Source: Methyloprofundus sp. (GTDB lineage: Bacteria; Pseudomonadota; Gammaproteobacteria; Methylococcales; Methylomonadaceae). From it: DNA of 56,661 bases. The DNA lies in contig DUBW01000046.1 of NCBI GenBank assembly GCA_012960135.1, positions 40,197 to 96,857 of the forward strand, in the 5' to 3' direction. Positions 1 to 10,055 of this stretch are shown here, piece after piece. The notes under the pieces are model-generated. The model ran no database searches, was not told the DNA's origin, and worked only from the letters and a program-made list of their open reading frames with translations. Positions within the stretch are counted from its first letter, which is position 1. Every line of letters begins with the position of its first letter. The position numbers and the translations under genes are program-made.

Positions 1-215
1 GCGCTACGATTCCGACAAAACAACGGCCCTACGCCTTCTGGGGACTACCAGCCCTCGCGTTCGCTCTCCATGGCTGGAGCGGAAGCTAGGGTTTCCTCAA
101 AGCAGTTTGAAACCAATAGCTTGCACATAGCGCCACGCTCAGTTTATTTTTCTAGGATTATGAAATTAAACAATATAACTCTCGAAAATCAGGTATTCTG
201 CTAGACGAATGATAA
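1..215. other. Non-coding flank downstream of secA
   Basis: No convincing reading frame was found. The first 110 bases are GC-richer than the rest and contain a small imperfect palindrome around a central CCATGG near 67-80. It may be the edge of a dispersed repeat, but no second copy was seen in the window. Confidence 0.4.
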
Positions 216-2966
216 CTACAGTTTACCGTGACACTGCTTGTATTTCTTCCCTGAGCCACATGGACAAGGTTCATTACGACCTACTTTTCTATCTTCCCTA
301 ACAAAAGGTGTTTCAGTATCATCTGTTGTGTTATTTTCCTGACCGACTCCTTGCCTGCTTTCTGCTTCTACGATCTCGCTGTCGGCTTCTGCATGTTCAA
401 AATGCATTTCCTGAGGCGCTTGACGCTGTTCATCTATAGCATCGACTTCCTCTTGTTCTGTGACTTTCACTTTTGCGAGAATACTGATTACTTCATATTT
501 CATTTGGTCCAGTAATCCGGTAAACATCTCAAAAGCTTCGCGTTTATATTCCTGTTTGGGGTCCTTTTGTGCATAGCCTCTAAAATGAATCCCCTTGCGC
601 AAGCTATCCATGGCAGCCAAATGTTCTTTCCAGCTATTATCCAGAACCTGAAGCATCACTGATTTCTCAAAATGACGCATAACATCTGCTGATGTCTGCT
701 CCTCCTTATTTGCATATTCTTTGGCAATAATATCTATTATTTCCGTCCGCAAAGACTCTTCGTGCAAGCTTGTATCATCCTTTAACATTTGTGCCACTGG
801 AATTTCTACTTCAAATTCATCCAGTAAATGTTCTTCCAAACCTCTAATACCCCACTGCTCTTCCATAGTCTTGGGTGGGATATATTTAGTGATCACTTCA
901 TTAATAACATCGTCTCGAATAACCTTGATAATATCACTAATATCATCAGATTCCATTAGTTCATCACGCTGCTTATAAATCACTTTACGCTGATCATTCG
1001 CCACGTCATCATAGGCAAGGACTTCCTTGCGTTGATCAAAGTTTCTTCCTTCAACTTTTTTCTGCGCATTTTCAATTGATCGCGTCACCCATGGGTGCTC
1101 AATTGCTTCGCCTTCTTCCATGCCCAGTTTTTTCATTAAACCTGCTACTCTATCGGAAGCAAAAATGCGCATTAAATCATCTTCTAATGACAAATAAAAG
1201 CGCGTAGAACCTGAATCTCCTTGCCTTCCAGACCGACCGCGTAACTGATTATCAATTCTTCGTGACTCGTGTCGCTCCGAACCAATAACGTGTAGACCAC
1301 CACTTTGTTTTACGTGTTCATGTCGGTCTTGCCAATCTTGTTTGACTTTATTGACGTCAGTTTCCGCAGCATTCTCACCGAGTACAAGAATTTGCGCATC
1401 CAAATTCCCACCTAGCACAATATCTGTTCCACGACCTGCCATATTGGTTGCAATGGTTATTGCGCCAGGCATTCCTGCCTGCTCAATAATATGCGCTTCT
1501 CGTTCATGTTGCTTAGCATTAAGTACTTCATGCTTTATATTAGCTTTATTCAGTATGCTTGAAATCAATTCTGAATTTTCAACCGAGGTAGTACCTACTA
1601 GAACTGGTTGTTCCCTTTTAACGCAATCTTTAATATCTTCCGTAATAGCAAGATATTTCTCTTTGGCTGTCAAATAAATTAAATCGCCTTTGTCATCTCT
1701 TACCATAGGCCTGTGAGTCGGTATTACAAGGACTTCAAGACCATATATTTTATTTAATTCAAACGACTCAGTATCAGCCGTCCCTGTCATTCCCGATAAT
1801 TTTTCATATAAACGGAAATAATTCTGAAAAGTAATAGAAGCTAAAGTCTGATTTTCTTCTTGGATTCTGGTGCCTTCCTTTGCTTCCATCGCTTGATGCA
1901 AGCCTTCAGACCAGCGTCGCCCAGGCATAATACGACCCGTATATTCATCAACAATAATTACTTCATTGTTTTGCACAATATAATCGACATCACGATGAAA
2001 TAAAGCATGGGCTCTTAACGATGCATTTAAATAGTGCATTAATCTAATATTGGCAGGTTCGTATAAACTCGCCCCTTCCTCCAATAGACCATGCTCTACT
2101 AACAGTTCTTCTATATGTATATGCCCAGCTTCGGTGAGGTGCAATTGTTTAGATTTCTCATCAATTGTATAATCGCCAGGTCCTTCTTCCTCTCCTTCTT
2201 TTTCACCTTCTTGTCGTTCAACTTTTGTTAAAAAAGGAACGATTGCATTTGTTTTTAAATAATTTTCAGTACTATCTTCAACAGGCCCCGAGATAATCAA
2301 AGGTGTTCTTGCTTCATCAATCAGAATTGAGTCAACTTCATCAACAATACCAAAGTGCAGACCTCTTTGTACTTTTTGATCAAGACTAAACGCCATATTA
2401 TCGCGTAGATAATCAAAACCAAACTCATTGTTTGTACCATAGGTTATATCAGCGGCATAAGCCTCCTTGCGTTGCGCATGACTTAAATCACTGATAATGA
2501 CGCCCGTTGTCAACCCCAGAAAGCCATATAATTGCCCCATCCACTCTGAATCCCTGGCAGCAAGGTAATCATTGACAGTAACAACATGAACTCCTTTTTC
2601 AGGTAATGCATTTAAATAAGCCGCTAGGGTGGCCATTAATGTCTTACCTTCCCCGGTTTTCATCTCGGCAATCTTACCGTCGTTGAGAACCATTGCACCA
2701 ACTAACTGTACATCGAAATGTCGCATATTATATACGCGAGACGAGGCTTCTCTTACAGTTGCAAATGATTCCGGAATTAGACTATCTAGTTTTTCACCCT
2801 TGCTTAAGCGATCCCTAAATTCTTTAGTTTTTGCTTGTAGCTCAGCGTCTGATAATTGCGCATATTCTTCAGCTAATTTATTAACCGATGTTACTATTTT
2901 TCTTTTCTTTTTAATTAACCGATCGTTACGACTACCAACAACAAATTTAACAAGCTTACCTAGCAT
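216..2966 (-). CDS. secA: Preprotein translocase ATPase SecA
   Basis: SecA is the motor ATPase that drives unfolded preproteins through SecYEG. The start chosen is the ATG at 2966, which gives the canonical N-terminus [16 protein letters not shown] and a 916-residue protein; an upstream TTG would add 27 uncharacteristic residues. The Walker A motif GEGKT lies at residues 105-109, as in E. coli SecA, followed by the [16 protein letters not shown] helicase segment. The C-terminus carries the zinc-binding [13 protein letters not shown] motif that also contacts SecB. The gene lies downstream of pmoB on the same strand but is separated from it by a strong terminator, so it is probably transcribed on its own. 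Confidence 0.97.
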   Translation of the reverse strand: MLGKLVKFVVGSRNDRLIKKKRKIVTSVNKLAEEYAQLSDAELQAKTKEFRDRLSKGEKLDSLIPESFATVREASSRVYNMRHFDVQLVGAMVLNDGKIAEMKTGEGKTLMATLAAYLNALPEKGVHVVTVNDYLAARDSEWMGQLYGFLGLTTGVIISDLSHAQRKEAYAADITYGTNNEFGFDYLRDNMAFSLDQKVQRGLHFGIVDEVDSILIDEARTPLIISGPVEDSTENYLKTNAIVPFLTKVERQEGEKEGEEEGPGDYTIDEKSKQLHLTEAGHIHIEELLVEHGLLEEGASLYEPANIRLMHYLNASLRAHALFHRDVDYIVQNNEVIIVDEYTGRIMPGRRWSEGLHQAMEAKEGTRIQEENQTLASITFQNYFRLYEKLSGMTGTADTESFELNKIYGLEVLVIPTHRPMVRDDKGDLIYLTAKEKYLAITEDIKDCVKREQPVLVGTTSVENSELISSILNKANIKHEVLNAKQHEREAHIIEQAGMPGAITIATNMAGRGTDIVLGGNLDAQILVLGENAAETDVNKVKQDWQDRHEHVKQSGGLHVIGSERHESRRIDNQLRGRSGRQGDSGSTRFYLSLEDDLMRIFASDRVAGLMKKLGMEEGEAIEHPWVTRSIENAQKKVEGRNFDQRKEVLAYDDVANDQRKVIYKQRDELMESDDISDIIKVIRDDVINEVITKYIPPKTMEEQWGIRGLEEHLLDEFEVEIPVAQMLKDDTSLHEESLRTEIIDIIAKEYANKEEQTSADVMRHFEKSVMLQVLDNSWKEHLAAMDSLRKGIHFRGYAQKDPKQEYKREAFEMFTGLLDQMKYEVISILAKVKVTEQEEVDAIDEQRQAPQEMHFEHAEADSEIVEAESRQGVGQENNTTDDTETPFVREDRKVGRNEPCPCGSGKKYKQCHGKL

Positions 2967-3103
2967 CCTTTTTACCCAAGTGTGTATTCTTAAAGAGATA
3001 TTAACTTTGCAATTATAACCTGTTTCCATCGTATCAGACACAAACAATACAGTTTTAATTATTATGTCCTATACCTGCCTACATTTTCAACAAAACGTTA
3101 GAC

Positions 3104-3137
3104 AAAAAAAAGCCCCTGTTACTTGCGTAACAGGGGC
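3104..3137 (-). terminator. Rho-independent terminator of the pmoCAB operon
   Basis: There is a perfect 11-bp stem (3112-3122 with 3127-3137), GC-rich at its base. In the transcript the loop reads GCAA, a GNRA tetraloop. On the minus strand the stem is followed by a run of eight T. It lies 46 bases past the pmoB stop and fits the end of the operon. Confidence 0.93.
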
Positions 3138-3182
3138 CTGTACTTCTAATTCCTACCCAGTATTAACTGAGTATTCTATTCA

Positions 3183-4427
3183 TTAGATGAATGTTGGAAT
3201 TAATGGAGCATCTACCTTAATCATTTGACGGTTACCATCTTCGTCGAAGAAGAATAGTAAGCCAGCAAAACGACTGTCTGGATCGTAGATCAAGTCAGCT
3301 AAACGGTAAACTTCCCATGCTGCATCAGAAGCTGTAACGTGAATAGTTCTAGTCTCGCCTGGAGCTAGAGGGCTATTATCATCAACAGTTAAACCTTCTT
3401 CAGCTAAAAGATCATCAGGATAACCTGTTTCATCTTCTAGTACATTAGGCTCTAGGAAACGTACAGATGCAGTCATGAACTCACCTAAACGAACCGCAGA
3501 ATCACCATTGTTAGTTACCGTCAGAGTCATCTGCATAGCACGACCAGGAACACGGTAATTAGCATCTTCAACTGCTACTGAAATTGAAGTTTCAGGTAAA
3601 TCTAATGGCTGAATACCACGCATCAAACCCGCTTGTAGCGGAGTTGTGATTGGATATTTATCATTAGTAGAACTCATACCAAATGCAGTAAGAGCCATAG
3701 TACCAACTGCAAATGCAATCGCAACTTTCTTATCGTTAGCACTGATTAAAGTATCAGCTTTACCAGATGTAATAGCGATATGACGTGGAACGAACATTGG
3801 ACGCTTGATCCAGAACAACATCCAAGCTAAACCAATACCCATCCATAATGCATGCCAGAAGTATACGTTATCTAATTGGTAATCTTCTAGATCGATTACA
3901 TCACCAGTTAATGTAGTTAAAGGATTAGTGAAGTCTCTCATTGAACCAGTAACAGTTACCCATTTACCTGGACCAATAATTGGACCACCACCTTTAACAT
4001 TCATCATAGTATGAACGTGCCAGTCACCTGGACGACGTGCTTTTAGAAGAACTTTAAACGAGTAAGTATTACCAAGTTCAAGTGAAACTGAACGAGGCAC
4101 TAACTGACCACCGATCCAAGAACCTGCACGAATAAATACAGGTCCTGGAATACCAATGTTCAAGAAAGCTATTTCTGGCTTATCAACAGTCTCAGGCCAT
4201 CCCAAGAAAACGTGGAATTTACCTTCAATTACTACTGTTTCATTAACTACTACTTCGTCTTTTGACCAGTTTAGGTCAAACCAGTGAATAGTACGCATAC
4301 GCATGAACGCTGCTTGAGACTTTTCACCATGTGCAGATGCTGTAGGCGTGTAGAACATCGCAGATGTTACAGCCAAAAGCAATGCGACAAATGATAGTTG
4401 AGCTATCTTGTCTTTTATTGTTTTCAT
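3183..4427 (-). CDS. pmoB: Particulate methane monooxygenase subunit B
   Basis: PmoB (also called the alpha subunit) is the large, mostly periplasmic copper-binding subunit of pMMO, which oxidises methane to methanol in intracytoplasmic membranes. The 414-residue length is normal. A signal peptide ends in TASA, leaving His33 as the mature N-terminus. His33, His137 and His139 (in DWHVH) are the conserved copper ligands, and His48 and His72 are also present. Two cupredoxin-like domains flank two membrane segments near residues 185-205 and 235-255. A strong GGAGGAGA ribosome-binding site sits just upstream of the ATG. It is the last gene of pmoCAB, 74 bases after pmoA. The sequence is too close to pMMO for amoB to be likely. 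Confidence 0.98.
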   Translation of the reverse strand: MKTIKDKIAQLSFVALLLAVTSAMFYTPTASAHGEKSQAAFMRMRTIHWFDLNWSKDEVVVNETVVIEGKFHVFLGWPETVDKPEIAFLNIGIPGPVFIRAGSWIGGQLVPRSVSLELGNTYSFKVLLKARRPGDWHVHTMMNVKGGGPIIGPGKWVTVTGSMRDFTNPLTTLTGDVIDLEDYQLDNVYFWHALWMGIGLAWMLFWIKRPMFVPRHIAITSGKADTLISANDKKVAIAFAVGTMALTAFGMSSTNDKYPITTPLQAGLMRGIQPLDLPETSISVAVEDANYRVPGRAMQMTLTVTNNGDSAVRLGEFMTASVRFLEPNVLEDETGYPDDLLAEEGLTVDDNSPLAPGETRTIHVTASDAAWEVYRLADLIYDPDSRFAGLLFFFDEDGNRQMIKVDAPLIPTFI

Positions 4428-4501
4428 ATATCTCCTCCAAACGAGAGAAATTGATTTTCGTTTATCAATAAATATAATATTTATTGCGTTTTTAGTTATT
4501 A

Positions 4502-5251
4502 TTAAATATCTGCAGGATCAACGAAGTCAGTTTTGTTAAACCAACGTCCGAAATAATGCCACAAGAAGTAAATAATTATACTAACGAAACCTGAGAAGAA
4601 TGCAGATACTGGAGCAACATCTTTACCAAACGTTCTAAGTGTTCCTTTCTCTACCATTCTAATATACTCTGGAGTACCAGTACGTACGTAGTGGTAACCC
4701 TGTAAATCAGCTAAAGTCATCATCATACCGTTATATTCAACAGGTACGTGTAATGGAGCGATAATAGGCCAGTTACCTGGGTAGAACAATAGTCCATATG
4801 CTAAACCACCAACTACAGCTGTTAAAATAAAGCTGCCTGAAAGCATTAACACAACATCAAGAACGATTGCACCTGGTACTAGGTTAGATGGGAATACGAA
4901 ATTTACTGGGAAATAAGTCCAACCCCAGAAGTTCAAATAACGGTTAATCCACTCACCAACCATAAGAGCTATAACAGCAATTACTGCGCCCATAGGCAGA
5001 CGGTAACGGTACCACAGCATTGATTGTACAGCAGCCGGAAAAGTAATTGATACGATTGGCGCTACAGTTACCCATAAACGTCTATCTTTCCAATCTGTCC
5101 AGAAATCCCAATCACCACCAGTTAACATGTAGTGAATATGATATCCACCCAGTACTGCAGTGAATAGTGTAAAGAGAATCATCCAGTCCAACGTGCGTGA
5201 AATTTCTACCGCTTCAGCGCGTGAACGTACAGCTGATTGAGATGCACTCAT
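4502..5251 (-). CDS. pmoA: Particulate methane monooxygenase subunit A
   Basis: PmoA is the membrane subunit of pMMO and the usual phylogenetic marker of methanotrophs. The 249 residues form about six to seven transmembrane helices. Recognisable family segments include GGDWDFWTDWKDRRLWVT near residue 45, the WINRYLNFWGWTYFPVNF stretch near residue 105, and HVPVEYNGMMMTLADLQGYH near residue 168. These are typical of type I methanotroph PmoA. A GGAGGT ribosome-binding site precedes the ATG. The 123-base gap to pmoC holds a hairpin, annotated separately. No defects were seen. Confidence 0.98.
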   Translation of the reverse strand: MSASQSAVRSRAEAVEISRTLDWMILFTLFTAVLGGYHIHYMLTGGDWDFWTDWKDRRLWVTVAPIVSITFPAAVQSMLWYRYRLPMGAVIAVIALMVGEWINRYLNFWGWTYFPVNFVFPSNLVPGAIVLDVVLMLSGSFILTAVVGGLAYGLLFYPGNWPIIAPLHVPVEYNGMMMTLADLQGYHYVRTGTPEYIRMVEKGTLRTFGKDVAPVSAFFSGFVSIIIYFLWHYFGRWFNKTDFVDPADI

Positions 5252-5298
5252 TAGCTTACCTCCAAAAAATTATTGTTATTATCATTATCTCACTTTCA

Positions 5299-5322
5299 TC
5301 TCGCCATCTTGCGATGGCGAGA
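5299..5322 (-). promoter_or_regulatory. Intercistronic GNRA hairpin between pmoC and pmoA
   Basis: There is a perfect 10-bp stem (5299-5308 with 5313-5322). In the mRNA its loop is GCAA. No U-run follows, so it is unlikely to terminate; it more probably marks an RNA processing or stabilising element that sets different amounts of pmoC and pmoAB mRNA. The structure is visible in the sequence; the role is inferred. Confidence 0.75.
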
Positions 5323-5374
5323 ATAGGAGATAACAAGTTCAGTACTACTATTTTATTAAAAATCTAGCTTTTTA

Positions 5375-6127
5375 TTAAGCTAAGTCTTTTTTAAGTAGTT
5401 TAGTTATTGCTTCAACTTCGATGTTTACAACACCCATAATCGCTAAAGCAGCCCATCCGAAGAATACGAAACCATAGTGAAGAGGTGCAACAAACAATTC
5501 TTCCATAAACCAGAAAGTATGTCCCCACTCATTCAATCCAACATTTGGAAGAATCATGAAAGGACCAATTACTGATACCATATACATAATAGAAAGACCT
5601 TCTTGGTAAGCAGGTAGTCTAGTTTTTGCATATAAGAAAGCAGCAACACCAGTAATGATGTATATAGGATATGACAAGTAGAATTCGATAATGTGACTAG
5701 GTGTAAAGTCAGTATCACGAACAATAGTTTGATGCCATGTACCGTCTTGCTCTGTGAAGTATGAAGCACCCCAGTAGATAGCCCAACCGTACATTACTAA
5801 CCATGTCCAATGAGTCATATGTCTTCTTAGCTCTTCACGCGGAGTGATTGACATCACTTTACGATCACGAGATTTCCACAAGTAACCCCAAATAGTTGAT
5901 GCGAGTATTACCTCGACAACTAATTCGATATACAACATGTTCATCCAATATGTTTCGAACTCAGGTGCGAATGAATCTAAACCAGCAGACCATCCGTAAA
6001 CACCTTCGTACCAACGAATAAATGAATAGAATACCAAATACAACATAAACCCTGCGATCAGGTTAGTTTTATTTAGCAGCGGTGCTTCTGAAGCGTCAGC
6101 TTTCACTGAATCAGTTGTAGCAGCCAT
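5375..6127 (-). CDS. pmoC: Particulate methane monooxygenase subunit C
   Basis: PmoC is the third membrane subunit of pMMO and carries the CuC/CuD metal site now favoured as important for activity. The 250 residues form about five to six membrane helices. Asp128, His132 and His145 have the D-x3-H-x12-H spacing that corresponds to Asp156, His160 and His173 of Methylococcus capsulatus, so the metal site is intact. The N-terminus is shorter than in M. capsulatus. The gene is first in the operon, preceded by an AGGAGGT ribosome-binding site and a sigma-70-type promoter about 110 bases upstream. Confidence 0.98.
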   Translation of the reverse strand: MAATTDSVKADASEAPLLNKTNLIAGFMLYLVFYSFIRWYEGVYGWSAGLDSFAPEFETYWMNMLYIELVVEVILASTIWGYLWKSRDRKVMSITPREELRRHMTHWTWLVMYGWAIYWGASYFTEQDGTWHQTIVRDTDFTPSHIIEFYLSYPIYIITGVAAFLYAKTRLPAYQEGLSIMYMVSVIGPFMILPNVGLNEWGHTFWFMEELFVAPLHYGFVFFGWAALAIMGVVNIEVEAITKLLKKDLA

Positions 6128-6236
6128 TATTACCTCCTAAAAGTAAATATTAAAATCTTTCGACTAATGCCGAAAGGGTTATTACATCCTGTAACATCAA
6201 AAATTATGATGACACAATTCCATTTGAGTGCCGATA

Positions 6237-6264
6237 ATTCTATCAACTTTACCCATCATGTCAA
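6237..6264 (-). promoter_or_regulatory. Sigma-70-type promoter of pmoCAB
   Basis: On the minus strand there is a perfect -35 TTGACA (6259-6264), a 16-base spacer and a -10 TAGAAT (6237-6242). Transcription would start near 6230, giving a 5' leader of about 100 bases that contains a small hairpin with the stem CTTTCG/CGAAAG. A sigma-70 promoter upstream of pmoC is the established arrangement in methanotrophs. Confidence 0.75.
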
Positions 6265-6679
6265 GAAAATCTACAACCGCATTAACTCTGAATCGATGCT
6301 ATTAATTTAAACTTATGATTTACCACAATTTATAAAAAAAAAATTTTTATAAATATTTCCTGGCGCCAATCTTTCTGCCTATTATTTACTATCAGTAAAC
6401 ACTTTAGCTACTGAATCAACATCAATTGTATAACATAGCTATTAACCCTAATCTATGCCTTACCTATGTACTTGGCGCTCCGCTAACGCCCACTTATTCT
6501 CAACAACCCGCTTAGATAACTCCTTTTAATCGGTTAATACTAACTTTTTTGCTTGCCATTACTACAATTCCTGTGTTGTTTTAACATGAAAGGTCATGTT
6601 AACCGCAACCAACAATTGTCTTTTTGCTATATTATATAGTTGCCCTTAAGCCTCATGATCATAATCTAAAGGAAACATT
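6265..6679. other. AT-rich divergent intergenic region
   Basis: This region separates the pmoCAB promoter from the plus-strand flavin reductase. It is AT-rich with short A/T runs near 6335-6350. No reading frame, tRNA or repeat could be supported. It probably holds upstream control sites for both directions. Confidence 0.4.
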
Positions 6680-7204
6680 ATGAATGTTTTAGCATTTGCT
6701 GCGAGCAGCAGCACACAATCAATCAACAAAAAATTAGTGAGGTATGCAGCCAGTTTACTGGAAGGAGCACAAGTTCAACTGCTGGACTTAAATGATTATG
6801 AACTACCATTATTTAGCGTAGATAAAGAGAAAGAAATTGGCAAGCCTCAACTAGCACAAGATTTTGTTGCCAAAATTGGTGCTTGTGATGCACTCATCAT
6901 CTCATTTGCTGAGCACAATGGAACCTATACTGCGGCGTATAAGAATCTATTTGACTGGGGATCACGTATAAACAAGGAAATCTATCAAGATAAGCCCATA
7001 GTACTCCTTGCTACTTCCCCAGGCCCCGGAGGAGCCGGCAAAGTTTTGGAGGTCGCAGTTAATTCTATCCCTCATTTTAATGGCGACCTTAGAGCTAGTT
7101 TATCAATCCCGAGTTTTCATCAAAATTTTGATCCTGACAATAACTCCTTATCAAACTCAGCACTTAATGACGAATTAATTGCTGCCATCAGTAGCTTGCA
7201 GTAA
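6680..7204 (+). CDS. NAD(P)H-dependent FMN reductase family protein
   Basis: A 174-residue flavodoxin-like protein of the NADPH-dependent FMN reductase family. Such enzymes reduce free FMN or quinones with NAD(P)H in the cytoplasm. The phosphate-binding loop AFAASSSTQSINKKLV is at residues 5-20, a second family segment around SFAEHNGTYTAAYKNLFDW is near residue 74, and a Gly-rich SPGPGGAGK loop is near residue 114. The ribosome-binding site AAAGGAAA lies just before the ATG. The gene stands alone, divergent from pmoCAB. The physiological substrate cannot be read from the sequence. Confidence 0.85.
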   Translation: MNVLAFAASSSTQSINKKLVRYAASLLEGAQVQLLDLNDYELPLFSVDKEKEIGKPQLAQDFVAKIGACDALIISFAEHNGTYTAAYKNLFDWGSRINKEIYQDKPIVLLATSPGPGGAGKVLEVAVNSIPHFNGDLRASLSIPSFHQNFDPDNNSLSNSALNDELIAAISSLQ

Positions 7205-7273
7205 CGACTTGAACACACTTATATATATTATCAAACTATTGTATGCTAAGCATATTAGCCATATAGCTGTAAA

Positions 7274-8281
7274 ATGACGACAAATAAACACGAACTCATT
7301 AGTACTTTCAGAGCAGGGGAGACTATCCGTACCTTGCTAGTTAGCCTGATTTTTTTATGCTTATGCCTGTCAAGTATTTCGAGTGAAGCAAAAAAACTGT
7401 ATAAATACCAGGATAAGAATGGCGGCTGGCATTATACCGATAGAACGTCACCCACAGCGCAAAGCAAGGAATTAAACGTAGAAGTTCGGCAGTTAAACGT
7501 TGCAACTAAACAGCGCGTCCACTTAGATCAGGCAGGCGAAAAACATCGACCAGAATTTACTATTAGAAATGACTATTTTGGACCGATAGAAGTCGAAGTG
7601 GATCTTTCCGAACAAACAAACGTACGGGCTAACCCTGGCTTACCGAGAACGTTTGTGGTTCAACCAGGTATGTCAAAGCCATTATTTGTCATAGGGGCCA
7701 TAGACAAATATCAGGGTTGGAAGTATGCTCTTAGTTATCGTTATTCGCTAGGCGAGCCCACAGCTCGGCATAATAAAAAAGCACACTATTACCCTCCGTT
7801 TGCCAGTTATAGAAAATTTCAAATTTCCCAGGCTTTTAATGGTAAGTTCTCACATACAGAAGCACAAAATAAATATGCAGTTGACTTGTCTATGCCAGAA
7901 GGATCTGAGGTTCATGCCTCGAGGACTGGAGTAGTAATGAGCCTGGAGAATGATTATTTCAAAGGAGGAACAGATAAACAGGCTTATAAGTCACGCGCCA
8001 ATAGCATCAGAATATTACATGACGATGGCTCCATGGCTGTTTATGCGCATTTACAAGCCGACCGAGCGCAAGTTTATGCTGGCATGCGAGTCAAAGCAGG
8101 ACAGTTAATTGCTTACTCAGGAAACACCGGATTTAGCTCGGGTCCACACCTACATTTTGCAGTACAAGTAAATCAAGGAATGAACCTGGTATCCGTGCCT
8201 TTTGAATTCACTGATAGCCGGAGCAAGACATCGAAACCTAAAGCAGGGCAATGGCTATCTGGCTTTACAGTGGGACTATAA
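7274..8281 (+). CDS. Secreted M23 family peptidase with N-terminal DUF4124
   Basis: A 335-residue envelope protein. A hydrophobic signal segment lies near residues 18-38, followed by a DUF4124-type motif (KLYKYQDKNGGWHYTD), which is common at the start of gammaproteobacterial periplasmic proteins. The C-terminal half is a LytM/M23 domain with NKYAVDLSMPEGSEVHA near residue 200 and the metal-binding HLHFAVQ near residue 292. These enzymes cut or bind peptidoglycan cross-bridges. The expected H-x3-D region reads NKYAVDL, so the first zinc ligand is not obvious; it may be an active or a non-catalytic LytM factor. It stands alone on the plus strand. Confidence 0.82.
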   Translation: MTTNKHELISTFRAGETIRTLLVSLIFLCLCLSSISSEAKKLYKYQDKNGGWHYTDRTSPTAQSKELNVEVRQLNVATKQRVHLDQAGEKHRPEFTIRNDYFGPIEVEVDLSEQTNVRANPGLPRTFVVQPGMSKPLFVIGAIDKYQGWKYALSYRYSLGEPTARHNKKAHYYPPFASYRKFQISQAFNGKFSHTEAQNKYAVDLSMPEGSEVHASRTGVVMSLENDYFKGGTDKQAYKSRANSIRILHDDGSMAVYAHLQADRAQVYAGMRVKAGQLIAYSGNTGFSSGPHLHFAVQVNQGMNLVSVPFEFTDSRSKTSKPKAGQWLSGFTVGL

Positions 8282-8359
8282 TGTCATTGTTTCTGCAGTC
8301 GCTGGATCAGGTATTCATGCAGCGTATAAAATACCCAATCCCGTCCACACCATTAATAA

Positions 8360-8770
8360 CTATTTTTCCGTGACCTCTTCTACATCGAGCTCACGGTGTG
8401 TTATTGTAGAGATACACTCTAAATAGCTTTTAGAATAATTTCTATGAGCATCGGCTAGACCTTGAGCCGAGCCAAAGCTCTCTCGCAATTCGGCTAACAC
8501 TTCTTCTGGCTTTTCAGATGTTTTAATTGAGATCATCTTGGCGTAGCCTTTATAAGCCGCCTTACGCATCGGGTCAAACGGTACCATTCCTGGCATTTTT
8601 TTTGAAGACAAGTCAACAATACAGTCGGCTGTGCTCTGCGGATCCAGGTGATAGGATTTAATATCGGGATCGTTACTTATTTGCTCTAATACTGTATCTT
8701 GATATTGATGTTGCTCAGAACAAGCGACTAATAATAGAGTGGAAAAGCTAATAATTAATATTTTTTTCAT
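8360..8770 (-). CDS. Small putative lipoprotein of unknown function
   Basis: A 136-residue protein with a short signal peptide ending in the lipobox LLVACS, so it is probably a lipid-anchored envelope protein with Cys17 as the lipid site. The rest is polar with two further cysteines (ADCIVD and YLECIST) that could form a disulfide. I do not recognise the family. It follows the plsC-like gene on the same strand at a 9-base gap and may be the last gene of the glyQ-glyS-gmhB-plsC operon. Confidence 0.65.
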   Translation of the reverse strand: MKKILIISFSTLLLVACSEQHQYQDTVLEQISNDPDIKSYHLDPQSTADCIVDLSSKKMPGMVPFDPMRKAAYKGYAKMISIKTSEKPEEVLAELRESFGSAQGLADAHRNYSKSYLECISTITHRELDVEEVTEK

Positions 8771-8779
8771 AAGTCCTAG

Positions 8780-9544
8780 TTAAAGTGAGTGTTTTGTAGC
8801 ATCAATTTCTTGCATTGCATTGTTAATCCAGCCTTCTGCTTCGGCATTAATATCTTTGCTCTTGCGGTTTTCTGCAGCAATGGCAGGGCCAATTTTCACA
8901 TGAATAACGCCCGGGTACTTTAAAAAACTATTGCGCGGCCAGAATTCGCCCGCATTGTGTGCAATAGGAATTATCGGAAAACCCGCGCGCTGAGCAAGTA
9001 AACTTCCGCTGGCACTAAATTTACCTTGCTCTCCTGGCGCCATTCTTGTTCCCTCAGGATACATGACCAACCAGTAACCCTCCCGAAGTCGCTTTGCCCC
9101 TTGTTTTAATAATTGTGATAAAGCCTGTTTAGGTGCCGAGCGGTTAATAGCAATCGGCTTTAAGGTAGCCATTGCCCAACCCCAAAAGGGTATCCAGAGC
9201 AAGGATTTTTTTAGCAAAATACTCGAAGGCGGTAATGCCTTCATTAAAAAAATAGTTTCCCAAGCTGACTGATGCTTACATAAGACAATGGCATTCTGTT
9301 CTTTGGAAATATTGTCCAAGCCGGTGACTTGATAATTCAAACCACAAATCATTTTAGCCATAAGCATAACATAAGCCCCCCAGAATGAAGCCAGCTTATA
9401 TTGCAGAGAAAAGGGTAATAACGCAACAATCAGCATTAATGTACCGACTATAATAGCTGCGATTAGCACCATAACGAAAAACAAACTGGAGCGACAATAT
9501 AGTAAAAACTGGCTACCTTGATAAGATGTATTCTGCGGCGTCAT
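8780..9544 (-). CDS. plsC: 1-acyl-sn-glycerol-3-phosphate acyltransferase (PlsC family)
   Basis: The enzyme transfers an acyl chain to lysophosphatidate at the inner membrane in phospholipid synthesis. The acyltransferase motif HQSAWET (H-x4-D type with E in place of D) is followed by the YPEGTRMAPGE motif and then PIIPIAHN. An N-terminal membrane segment is present. I chose the ATG at 9544 (MTPQNTS); an ATG at 9568 would add eight residues. Either start overlaps the 3' end of gmhB. The gmhB-plsC pair downstream of glyS is a common gammaproteobacterial arrangement. Confidence 0.87.
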   Translation of the reverse strand: MTPQNTSYQGSQFLLYCRSSLFFVMVLIAAIIVGTLMLIVALLPFSLQYKLASFWGAYVMLMAKMICGLNYQVTGLDNISKEQNAIVLCKHQSAWETIFLMKALPPSSILLKKSLLWIPFWGWAMATLKPIAINRSAPKQALSQLLKQGAKRLREGYWLVMYPEGTRMAPGEQGKFSASGSLLAQRAGFPIIPIAHNAGEFWPRNSFLKYPGVIHVKIGPAIAAENRKSKDINAEAEGWINNAMQEIDATKHSL

Positions 9545-10055
9545 AAAGATTCTCAAAATTAGGAACATTTAACTCAGGGTGTGCGGCCAGTGTTTTTTCG
9601 CCATTTCCTGTTCTAACAAGTAGTGCCTTTGCACCGGCGGCAATTCCCGCTTCTATATCACGCAATGAATCACCAATAAAGTAAATATCATCTAAAGCGA
9701 CATCCGCGTCTTTGCTAAACTGAAGCAACATGCCTGGCTTGGGCTTCCTGCATTCACAGCCTGCATCAGGCAAATGCGGGCAGCAATAAATATGACTAAT
9801 TTCACCACCTGCCGCCTTCACCATACGGATCATTTTAAGATGAATATCGGTTAATGTGGCATCGCTATAATGCCCCCGCCCAACCCCTGATTGGTTAGTG
9901 ATAACAATCACCTGATAATCATTTTTACTGAGTAAAGCTATCGCTTTCAGACTGCCATCTATAGGCAGCCACTCGTCCGGTGATTTAATAAAGGCATCTG
10001 AATCATGGTTTATGACGCCATCACGATCCAACAGGACGTATTTCTTTTGCCTCAT
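9513..10055 (-). CDS. gmhB: D-glycero-beta-D-manno-heptose 1,7-bisphosphate 7-phosphatase
   Basis: A 180-residue HAD-superfamily phosphatase that makes heptose 1-phosphate for the ADP-heptose of the LPS core. The nucleophile motif DRDGVIN is at residues 9-15, ITNQSGVGRG near residue 52, the zinc-binding CCPH...CECRKP cluster near residues 91-105, and GDSLRDIEAG near residue 128. The start codon overlaps the glyS stop by one base (TAATG), so translation is probably coupled. Confidence 0.93.
   Translation of the reverse strand: MRQKKYVLLDRDGVINHDSDAFIKSPDEWLPIDGSLKAIALLSKNDYQVIVITNQSGVGRGHYSDATLTDIHLKMIRMVKAAGGEISHIYCCPHLPDAGCECRKPKPGMLLQFSKDADVALDDIYFIGDSLRDIEAGIAAGAKALLVRTGNGEKTLAAHPELNVPNFENLYDAAEYILSR

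Noticed and set aside
3183-6127. Ammonia monooxygenase (amoCAB) instead of pMMO
   Set aside because: All three subunits carry the sequence segments of type I methanotroph pMMO.
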